From: Mycolicibacterium mageritense
GTDB taxonomy: Bacteria; Actinomycetota; Actinomycetes; Mycobacteriales; Mycobacteriaceae
Length of the DNA: 64,000 nt
Assembly (NCBI RefSeq): GCF_010727475.1
Contig: NZ_AP022567.1
Location: 3,596,001-3,660,000 of the forward strand
Direction of reading: 5' to 3'
The position numbers were made by a program, and so were the translations under genes. Of the stretch, positions 45,350 to 51,692 are shown one piece after another. Under the pieces are notes generated by a model. It was given only the letters and a program-made list of their open reading frames with translations. It was not told where the DNA came from and made no database searches. Positions within the stretch are counted from its first letter, which is position 1, and every line of letters begins with the position of its first letter.

Positions 45350-45375
45350 AGTTATTTGACAGTTATTTGACTGTC
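45350..45375. promoter_or_regulatory. Tandem 11-bp repeat and inverted repeat upstream of paralogue C
   Basis: AGTTATTTGAC occurs twice in a row (45350-45360, 45361-45371), one helical turn apart. The same stretch contains the inverted repeat GACAGT-N6-ACTGTC (45358-45375). It begins 16 nt before the ATG at 45334. Probably a regulator site or core promoter. Confidence 0.6.
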
Positions 45376-45440
45376 TCGTCGGGAGGATTCTATGGAAGCT
45401 GGCAAGAATCTGCATTAGTTCTGCCAGTCCCCTGGAAACC

Positions 45441-45770
45441 TCAGGGGCTCGCGCTGATCGTCGAGCGCGGAACAGCCTCCGGACCTGCCGCTTCAGCCTC
45501 TTCGGCAAGGCCTATGCACTGGCCGGCGTTACGGCCCGTGCACGGGATACCGTCAATCGCGGGGATATCGGGATTGCCTGGAATCGCCGAGAACGGCGAA
45601 GGCGAATTGGGCACCAGAAATGGTGTGCACGACGTGGTGTAGACGTCTTCTTCTTCGCCACTCGTACACGCGGCATTCGCGGTCGGCGTAACACCCGGCA
45701 GGAGCGCGAGCGCAGCGGCACCTGTCACGGCGGCCGCGAATCCCGCGGCCAGGAGATGGCGTGGTGTCAC
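45441..45770 (-). CDS. Secreted four-cysteine mini-protein, paralogue B
   Basis: 109 aa. Sec signal peptide to about residue 33 (TPTANA), then ACTSGEEEDVYTTSC, VPNSPSPFSAIPGNPDIPAIDG, IPCTGRNAGQCIGLAEEAEAAG. The same four cysteines as its neighbours, but it lacks the GSIG end. The GTG start at 45770 directly abuts a strong hairpin (45770-45794); a TAG lies in frame just upstream, so no longer form is possible. Confidence 0.83.
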   Translation of the reverse strand: MTPRHLLAAGFAAAVTGAAALALLPGVTPTANAACTSGEEEDVYTTSCTPFLVPNSPSPFSAIPGNPDIPAIDGIPCTGRNAGQCIGLAEEAEAAGPEAVPRSTISASP

Positions 45771-45794
45771 CCCAGCAGTCTAGGACTGCTGGGG
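45770..45794. terminator. Hairpin between paralogues A and B, touching the start of B
   Basis: CCCCAGCAGTC (45770-45780), loop TAG, GACTGCTGGGG (45784-45794): a perfect 11-bp stem with a three-base loop. On the minus strand it follows paralogue A by 36 nt and its last G is the first base of the GTG of paralogue B. It may terminate A, or block ribosome entry on B if read through. Confidence 0.7.
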
Positions 45795-45829
45795 GTCAGC
45801 TGTACGGACTCTGGAGACTCGCTGTGTCC

Positions 45830-46180
45830 TCAGCCGATGCTTCCGGTGACCGTGGGGCTGCTGCCCACCGTCGACTGTGGCACCGGCTGCGGTCCCTCGG
45901 ACTGCTGCTCCTCGGCCAGGCCGATGCACTGGCCCGAGTTGGCGCCCGTGCACGGGATCGAACCGCCGCCACCGGGGATGCCAACCGAGGGCAGCGGCGA
46001 GTTGGGCACGAGGTCCGGAACGCACGCCGTGGTGAACGTGTCCGCACTCTCCCCGTTGGGGCAGTCGGCCAGCGCGGTGGCGGGGACCGTGAACATCGCG
46101 ACCGCCGGTGCGGCGACCATCGCGATGGCGAGGCCGCCCGCGGCGATGAGTCGGCGCGCTGAAAGCTGGGAAATGGCCAT
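45830..46180 (-). CDS. Secreted four-cysteine mini-protein, paralogue A
   Basis: 116 aa. Sec signal peptide (MAISQLSARRLIAAGGLAIA..., cleavage after ATALA), then DCPNGESADTFTTAC, VPDLVPNSPLPSVGIPGGGG, IPCTGANSGQCIGLAEEQQSEG and a TVTGSIG end. Closest to paralogue C. Farthest upstream of the three, behind a 270-nt non-coding region. Function unknown; the mature part is small, acidic and predicted to be disulfide-bonded. Confidence 0.85.
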   Translation of the reverse strand: MAISQLSARRLIAAGGLAIAMVAAPAVAMFTVPATALADCPNGESADTFTTACVPDLVPNSPLPSVGIPGGGGSIPCTGANSGQCIGLAEEQQSEGPQPVPQSTVGSSPTVTGSIG

Positions 46181-46450
46181 GTCTCTCGTACTCTTTCTAC
46201 GGGGTTCAAACTACTTTGCTAGAAGCAGGGTGGCGGTGGCTTGACCGCCGCTGGCCACGATGTCTCTGGTGCTCGACATGCTACTCGCGGCAACGGATAT
46301 GCGTGGTGTGATGCTTTCGCATCGTCATGTCTTGACAACTGCTGTGAAGCGACTGTCAAGTAACTGTGATACCGGGTGTGGTCGGGTTCGGCGATACACG
46401 TAAGGTGCAGTTTGTTAAGTCTGTAGCCCCTGCCAGCGAGGTGGTCCGAC
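46181..46450. promoter_or_regulatory. Divergent promoter region of paralogue A and the crotonase gene
   Basis: 270 nt with no gene seen. It contains a perfect inverted repeat CTTGACA (46331-46337) and TGTCAAG (46354-46360) around a 16-nt spacer. TTGACA also reads as a -35 element on both strands, but no clear -10 was found at the right distance. The words TTGACA and GACTGTC recur in the region upstream of paralogue C. Confidence 0.5.
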
Positions 46451-47359
46451 ATGGCCGAATCCGAAGACGAGCCCCGCCAGATCGCTTACGAGACCCTCGA
46501 TGAGGGCCGCATCGCGCGCATCTGGCTCAACCGGCCTGCCGCGCAGAACGCCCAGACGCGCACGCTGCTGGTGCAATTGGACGAGGCGTTCGCCCGGGCC
46601 GAGGCCGACGACGATGTGCGTGTGGTGATCCTCGCGGCGCGCGGCAGGAATTTCTCGGCCGGTCACGACCTCGGTTCGGAAGAGGCGCTCGCCGAACGGG
46701 AACCCGGCCCGGGCCGGCACCCGACGTTCGCCGGATACGGCGCAACGGCGGCGGGTGTCGCCGAGCGTACGTATCTGCAGGAGTGGCACTTCTACTTCGA
46801 GAACACCAGGCGCTGGCGCGATCTGCGCAAGATCACCATCGCGCAGGTACAGGGCAACGCCATCTCGGCGGGGCTGATGCTGATCTGGGCGTGCGATCTG
46901 ATCGTCGCGGCCGACGACGCCAAGTTCAGTGACGTGGTCGGAGTGCGCATGGGTATGCCAGGCGTCGAATATTACGCCCATCCTTGGGAATTCGGCCCCC
47001 GCAAGGCCAAAGAGCTTTTGCTGACCGGGGATTCGATCGACGCCGACGAGGCGTACCGGCTCGGCATGGTGTCGAAGGTGTTCGCGCGCGACGAGCTCGA
47101 GGACAAGACGCTGGAGTTCGCCCGCAGGATCGCCGAGCGGCCGACCATGGCCGCGCTGCTGATCAAGGACTCGGTGAACGCCGCGAGCGACGCTATGGGC
47201 TTCACCGAGGCGCTGCGTCACGCGTTCCACATCCACGAACTCGGGCATGCGCACTGGGCCGCGGCCAACGAGAACCGGTTCCCCGTCGGGTTGCCCCCCG
47301 ACGTTCCGGATTGGCGCACATTGGGCGCACCGAAACCGGCCCGGCGTGATACACCTTGA
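46451..47359 (+). CDS. Enoyl-CoA hydratase/isomerase (crotonase) family protein
   Basis: 302 aa, crotonase fold: ARGRNFSAGHDLGS (oxyanion hole 1), QGNAISAGLMLIWACDLIVAADDAKFSDVVGVRMGMPG (oxyanion hole 2 and helix). It carries an insert around residues 75-110 (REPGPGRHPTFAGYGATAAGVAERTYLQEWHFYFENTRRWRDL) and a C-terminal extension compared with 260-aa hydratases. Acyl-CoA substrate unknown. No KstR box upstream, while the next gene has one. Confidence 0.85.
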   Translation: MAESEDEPRQIAYETLDEGRIARIWLNRPAAQNAQTRTLLVQLDEAFARAEADDDVRVVILAARGRNFSAGHDLGSEEALAEREPGPGRHPTFAGYGATAAGVAERTYLQEWHFYFENTRRWRDLRKITIAQVQGNAISAGLMLIWACDLIVAADDAKFSDVVGVRMGMPGVEYYAHPWEFGPRKAKELLLTGDSIDADEAYRLGMVSKVFARDELEDKTLEFARRIAERPTMAALLIKDSVNAASDAMGFTEALRHAFHIHELGHAHWAAANENRFPVGLPPDVPDWRTLGAPKPARRDTP

Positions 47360-47365
47360 CTTAAC

Positions 47366-47379
47366 GAGAACCTGTTCTA
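47366..47379 (+). promoter_or_regulatory. KstR operator of the SDR gene at 47401
   Basis: GAGAACCTGTTCTA keeps AAC-N2-GTT-N2-A, with G instead of T at position 1. It is centred 28 nt before the GTG and only 7 nt after the crotonase stop. Confidence 0.72.
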
Positions 47380-47400
47380 GTTTCGGTAAGGGGTACAGCA

Positions 47401-48237
47401 GTGCAGCTGTCGTTGGCGGACCGTGTGTATCTGGTGACGGGCGGCGGTAGCGGTATCGGCAAGGGTGCCGCGGCCGCCATCGTCGCGTCCGGTGGAAACG
47501 CCATGCTCATCGGCCGCAACGCCGACAAGCTCAGCGCCGCGGCCGACGAGATCGCCGCGGCGGGCGGCCCGGGATCCGTGCGCTACGAGCCCGCCGACGT
47601 GACCAGTGAGGATGAGGTCAGCCGGGCCGTGGCCGCGGCGACTGCGTGGCACGGCCGGCTGCACGGCGTGGTGCACAGCGCAGGTGGATCGGAGACCATC
47701 GGGCCGATCACGCAGATCGACTCCGAGCTGTGGCGCCGCACCGTCGACCTGAACATCAACGGCACCATGTATCTGCTCAAGCACGCGGGCCGCGAGCTCG
47801 TGCGCGGCGGCGGCGGATCGTTCGTCGGCATCTCGTCGATCGCGTCGAGCAACACCCACCGCTGGTTCGGCGCATACGGCGTGAGCAAGGCTGCGCTCGA
47901 CCACCTGCTGAAGCTGGCAGCCGACGAACTCGGCCCGTCCTGGGTGCGCGTCAACAGCATCCGCCCCGGCTTGACCCGTACCGAGATGGTCGGTCCGATC
48001 TTCGAGATCCCGGCGGCCGCCGACGACTACAAGGCCTGTACGCCGCTGCCCCGCTTCGGCGAGGTCGAGGACATCGCCAACCTCGCGGTGTTCCTGCTCA
48101 GCGACGCCGCGAGCTGGATCACCGGTCAGGCGATCAACGTCGACGGCGGCCACGGGCTACGCCGCGGGCCCGACATCTCGGGCATGCTCGAGCCCATGTT
48201 CGGCGCCGACGGGTTACGCGGCGTGGTCGCCGAATAA
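47401..48237 (+). CDS. Short-chain dehydrogenase, Rv0769-like, with its own KstR box
   Basis: 278 aa. VTGGGSGIGKGAAAA (TGxxxGxG), a VVHSAGG in place of NNAG, catalytic Ser in GISSIASS, and YGVSK (Tyr-x3-Lys). The C-terminal DAASWITGQAINVDGGHGLRRGPDISGM is family-like. Start GTG 47401 has an AAGGGG segment upstream. Regulated by a KstR-type operator, hence probably a steroid or sterol-derived hydroxyl substrate, although it lies 5 kb past mce4. The pairing with the next gene resembles Rv0769-Rv0770. Confidence 0.85.
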   Translation: MQLSLADRVYLVTGGGSGIGKGAAAAIVASGGNAMLIGRNADKLSAAADEIAAAGGPGSVRYEPADVTSEDEVSRAVAAATAWHGRLHGVVHSAGGSETIGPITQIDSELWRRTVDLNINGTMYLLKHAGRELVRGGGGSFVGISSIASSNTHRWFGAYGVSKAALDHLLKLAADELGPSWVRVNSIRPGLTRTEMVGPIFEIPAAADDYKACTPLPRFGEVEDIANLAVFLLSDAASWITGQAINVDGGHGLRRGPDISGMLEPMFGADGLRGVVAE

Positions 48238-48261
48238 TTCTGGTATGCAAGCACTTATGTT

Positions 48262-48293
48262 GAAGATCGCACCACCACGTGACTGCGATCTTC
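48262..48293. terminator. Bidirectional hairpin between the SDR and the beta-hydroxyacid dehydrogenase
   Basis: GAAGATCGCA (48262-48271) pairs perfectly with TGCGATCTTC (48284-48293) across a 12-nt loop, between two convergent genes that end at 48237 and 48308. Confidence 0.75.
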
Positions 48294-48307
48294 TACGTTG
48301 ACGAATC

Positions 48308-49195
48308 TCAGGCCGGGTGATCCGCGCCGGCCTCCCACGCGCTGAGCGCCCCGACCGCCGACCAGTCCAGTTCACCGCCTCCGGTGGCCAGCAGGGTCAG
48401 GAACCGGTCGCGCAGCAGGCTGGCCACCGGTAGCGGCACCTGCAGTGCCTCGCCCGCGCTCAGCGCGAGCTTGACGTCCTTGAGGCCGAGCGTCGCGGCA
48501 AAACCGGCCGGGGTGAACTGATCGCGGGCCAGCAGACCGCCGTAGGTCCGGTACACCGGAGCGTCGAACAGCGTCGACGTCAACAGGTCCAGGTACTGCT
48601 GTTTGTCGACACCGGCCTTGCCGACCAAAGCCATTGCCTCGCCGACCGATTCGATCACCGAGGCGATCAGGAAATTGCCGCTGATCTTCACCAGGTTGGC
48701 AGCCTTGGGCTCGACACCGAGGACGAAGGTGCGCTGTCCGACGGCGTCGAACACCGGCGTCACGGCGTCGACCGCGGCTTGCGCGCCCGCCGCGACGACG
48801 AAGAGTTTGGCGGCGGCAGCGGCCTCGGGCCGTCCGAACACCGGTGCGCTGACGAATCCCTGGCCGGCCTCGGCGTGGGCCTGGGTGAGGCGTTCGGCCA
48901 GGTCGACACTGATGGTCGACGACGAGACGTGGACGGCACCCGCGGGCAGTGCGGCCAGTACGCCGTCGGCTCCGAACGTCACGGCTTGCACGGCCTCGTC
49001 GTTGGCCAGCATCGTGATCACCACGTCGCCGCGGCACGCCTCGGCCACCGACGTTGCCGGTCGCGCCCCCTTGGCCGCGAGTGCGGCCACCTTGTCAGGG
49101 GACCGGTTGTAGGCAGTGACCTCGTGACCTGCGTTGAGCAGATTGGCGGCCATCGCCGCGCCCATGTTGCCCAGGCCGATGAATCCGATCTTCAT
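48308..49195 (-). CDS. Beta-hydroxyacid dehydrogenase (3-hydroxyisobutyrate dehydrogenase family), Rv0770-like
   Basis: 295 aa. MKIGFIGLGNMGAAMAANLLNAGH is the NAD(P)-binding start, VSSSTISVDLAERL the substrate-binding motif, and KISGNFLIASVIES holds the catalytic Lys. Family members oxidise 3-hydroxyisobutyrate, tartronate semialdehyde or related acids; the substrate here is not known. The ATG at 49195 has GGAGG directly upstream; longer in-frame starts have no family support. Confidence 0.88.
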   Translation of the reverse strand: MKIGFIGLGNMGAAMAANLLNAGHEVTAYNRSPDKVAALAAKGARPATSVAEACRGDVVITMLANDEAVQAVTFGADGVLAALPAGAVHVSSSTISVDLAERLTQAHAEAGQGFVSAPVFGRPEAAAAAKLFVVAAGAQAAVDAVTPVFDAVGQRTFVLGVEPKAANLVKISGNFLIASVIESVGEAMALVGKAGVDKQQYLDLLTSTLFDAPVYRTYGGLLARDQFTPAGFAATLGLKDVKLALSAGEALQVPLPVASLLRDRFLTLLATGGGELDWSAVGALSAWEAGADHPA

Positions 49196-49235
49196 ACCTC
49201 CACTTGTACCGGCTACGTTGGCCAGGGGAGGAAGC

Positions 49236-49670
49236 ATGAAGTTCTCGACAGTGATGTTCCAGGACGGCAACAACACCGGGATCGAAGTGCCTGCCGGCGT
49301 CGTCGAGGCGCTCGCCGCGGGCAAGCGCCCGGCCGTGGTGGTCGACGTGAACGGCTACCGGTACCGATCGACGGTAGCCCCGATGGGCGGCAAGTTCCTG
49401 ATCCCGTTCAGCGCCGAGCGGCGCAAGGAGTCTGGCATCGGTGGTGGCGACGCGATCGACGTCGAGCTGACCGTCGACACCGAACCGCGCACCGTTGTCG
49501 TGCCCGACGATCTCCGGGCGGCCATCGACGGGTCACCGGGTGCCGCGGCGAACTGGGAACGGTTGTCCTACAGCAGGCAGAAGGCGCACGTGACAGCGGT
49601 GGAAGGGGCCAAGGCCGCAGAGACCCGGGCCCGCCGCATCGCGAAAGTCATTGCTGAGCTAGCGGTTTGA
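49236..49670 (+). CDS. DUF1905 / YdeI-OmdA family protein
   Basis: 144 aa. The N-terminal DUF1905 domain (KFSTVMFQDGNNTGIEVPAGVVEALAAGKRPAVVVDVNGYRYRSTVAPMGGKFLIPFSAERRK) is a small beta-barrel, followed by an OmdA-type helical tail (WERLSYSRQKAHVTAVEGAKAAETRARRIAKVI). Function unknown. GGGGAGG precedes the ATG. Its last 23 bases overlap the end of the coxS-like gene on the other strand. Confidence 0.82.
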   Translation: MKFSTVMFQDGNNTGIEVPAGVVEALAAGKRPAVVVDVNGYRYRSTVAPMGGKFLIPFSAERRKESGIGGGDAIDVELTVDTEPRTVVVPDDLRAAIDGSPGAAANWERLSYSRQKAHVTAVEGAKAAETRARRIAKVIAELAV

Positions 49671-50139
49671 GCTCGTTTTCACATGCGCGATGCACCGCGT
49701 TGACGATGCCCTGGTAGCCCGTGCAGCGGCAGAAGTTGCCGGACAGGCCTTCGCGGATCTCGGCGTCGGTTGGCGTGGGGTTGTCTCGCAACAGTGCGGT
49801 GATCGACGTGACGAATCCCGGCGTGCAGAAGCCGCATTGCAGCCCGTGACATTCCTTCAACGCGGCCTGCACCGGTGACAACTGTCCGTCGGGGCCTGCG
49901 ATGCCCTCGACGGTGGTGACTTCCTGGCCGTCGGCCTGAACGGCGAACATCAGGCAGGACCGCACCGCCTGACCATCCAGCAGCACCGTGCACGCCCCAC
50001 AGGCGCCGTGCTCACAGCCCAGGTGGGTTCCGGTGAGTCCGCAGATCTCCCGCAGGAAGTCGGCCAGCGTCATCCGTGGTTCGACGATGCCCTGACAGGC
50101 CCGCCCGTTGACCGAAATCACAACCGGCAGTTCATGCAT
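49648..50139 (-). CDS. Molybdenum hydroxylase small [2Fe-2S] subunit (CoxS-like)
   Basis: 163 aa. The plant-type ferredoxin cluster motif is CEHGACGACTVLLDGQAVRSC and the helical cluster motif is CHGLQCGFCTPG with NFCRCTGYQGIV. Transfers electrons from the molybdenum site to FAD in xanthine-oxidase-family enzymes. Start ATG 50139 overlaps the coxM-like stop by eight bases. It is last in the L-G-M-S order. Confidence 0.92.
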   Translation of the reverse strand: MHELPVVISVNGRACQGIVEPRMTLADFLREICGLTGTHLGCEHGACGACTVLLDGQAVRSCLMFAVQADGQEVTTVEGIAGPDGQLSPVQAALKECHGLQCGFCTPGFVTSITALLRDNPTPTDAEIREGLSGNFCRCTGYQGIVNAVHRACENELKPLAQQ

Positions 50140-51007
50140 TGCACGCCTCCATGCTCGCTTGCTTCCAGGCCCGGGCCACCATCGCGGCGCCGACACGCGT
50201 GCGGTAGGCCGCCGACCCCTGCAGGTCGGTGGGCACGTCGGTGAGCTCGGACATCGCCAGCCGGCCGATCTCCTCATCGGTGATGCTGCCGATCGGGGAG
50301 CCGAGCACGGCGGCCTCGGCCGCGGCGGCCCGTTTCGCGGTGGAGCCGAGCCCGAGCAACCCTATCCCGCACCGCGAAACCCGGTTGTCGTAGTCGAGCT
50401 GAATCCCGACGACTGCGCCCGCGATCGCGAAATCGCCGTGCCTGCGGGCGAACTCCTGCACCGCGAATCCGCAGCGCCCCGGCCACACCGGGAACCGCAC
50501 TGCCGTGAGGATCTCGTCGGAGGCCAGCGACGTCTCCCACAGGCCCGTGAAGAATTCACCGGCCGGGATCTCCCGCGTGCCGCGTGGGGACGTGGCCTCG
50601 ATGGTCGCGTCGAGTGCGAGCGCGACGGCGGCGTACTCGGCCGCGGGATCGGCGTGGGCGATCGCGCCGCCGAGGGTTCCGCGGGTGCGGATCTGGAAGT
50701 GCCCGATGTGGGGCGTGGCCAGGGTCAGCAGTGGGACCGACTCGGCCACTTCGTCGTCCATGCCGACCAGTGCGTGCGGCGTGGCCGAACCGATCCGGAC
50801 CTCGTCTCCCCGGCGATCGATGTCGTTGAGTTCGGTCAACCGCGATATGTCGACCAGGTTGTCGAAATGCGTGAGCCGCATGGCCAGCATCGGCACCAGG
50901 CTCTGACCGCCCGCCAGGATCTTTGCGTCATCGCCGTATTCGCCGAGCAGCCGCACGGCCTCGGCGACGTCGGCGGGCCGGTGGTAGGCGAACGCGGCGG
51001 CTTTCAC
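50132..51007 (-). CDS. Molybdenum hydroxylase FAD subunit (CoxM-like)
   Basis: 291 aa. FAD-binding segments AKILAGGQSLVPMLAMRL and TRGTLGGAIAHADPAAEY match the CoxM/xanthine dehydrogenase FAD family. It passes electrons from the small subunit to the final acceptor. Overlaps the coxG-like gene by four bases (ATGA) and the coxS-like gene by eight. Confidence 0.92.
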   Translation of the reverse strand: MKAAAFAYHRPADVAEAVRLLGEYGDDAKILAGGQSLVPMLAMRLTHFDNLVDISRLTELNDIDRRGDEVRIGSATPHALVGMDDEVAESVPLLTLATPHIGHFQIRTRGTLGGAIAHADPAAEYAAVALALDATIEATSPRGTREIPAGEFFTGLWETSLASDEILTAVRFPVWPGRCGFAVQEFARRHGDFAIAGAVVGIQLDYDNRVSRCGIGLLGLGSTAKRAAAAEAAVLGSPIGSITDEEIGRLAMSELTDVPTDLQGSAAYRTRVGAAMVARAWKQASMEACNA

Positions 51008-51690
51008 GACACCAGCCGAAGCAGGGCCGCGTGCAGATCGTCCGACGACAGCTCGGTGCGTTTGCGACCGGCCCGGCCGAGCAGGAACCCGGCCACGCCC
51101 GCGGCGGCGACCGCGCCGATCACCGGCGCGAACCGCTTGGCCATCGGTACCGCCATGACCTTGGCCAGGGCGAGTGCGTTGATCGGGGCGCCCGGTTGAG
51201 ACTCGGCGGGAGCTGTTGTGGCGGACGCTGTTTCATCCGACGGTCCACCGCGCAACTCGCCCTCGAGGCGCTCGGCGAACTGGTCGATCAGGCTGCCCGC
51301 GACGTCGGCGAGCACGCCGCGGCCGAACTGCGCGGCCTTGCCCGAGATCGCCAGATCGGTGGTGACCACCACCAGGGTGCTGCCGGCGGCTTCTTCCTTG
51401 AGTTGCGCAGTAACGACGGCCGACGCGCTGCCGTTGCCGCGGGTCTCCTTGCCGTTGGCTTTGAGCACCACCCGTTGCGCGGCCGGATCCTTCTCCTGGA
51501 AGGTCGCATTGCCCTGGTAGGCCACCGTGATGGGGCCGACTTTGACCTTGACCGCGCCGGTGAAGTCGTCGCCGTCGACGCTCAGCAGCGTGGCGCCGGG
51601 CAGGCACGGCGCCACGCGTTCGACGTCGGTCAGCACCTCCCAGGTTTTCGCCGCCGGTACCGCGACCCGGAATTCGTTGTTGAGCTCCAC
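51004..51690 (-). CDS. CoxG-like SRPBCC domain protein with C-terminal membrane segment
   Basis: 228 aa. SRPBCC/CoxG domain in residues 1-150 (ELNNEFRVAVPAAKTWEVLTDVERVAPCLPGA), an Ala/Thr/Ser/Glu linker, then a hydrophobic helix near residues 190-212 (FAPVIGAVAAAGVAGFLLGRAGRKR) that would anchor it to the membrane. CoxG is thought to dock the hydroxylase at the membrane or quinone pool. Begins with GTG three bases after the coxL-like stop. Confidence 0.88.
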   Translation of the reverse strand: MELNNEFRVAVPAAKTWEVLTDVERVAPCLPGATLLSVDGDDFTGAVKVKVGPITVAYQGNATFQEKDPAAQRVVLKANGKETRGNGSASAVVTAQLKEEAAGSTLVVVTTDLAISGKAAQFGRGVLADVAGSLIDQFAERLEGELRGGPSDETASATTAPAESQPGAPINALALAKVMAVPMAKRFAPVIGAVAAAGVAGFLLGRAGRKRTELSSDDLHAALLRLVS

Positions 51691-51692
51691 GG

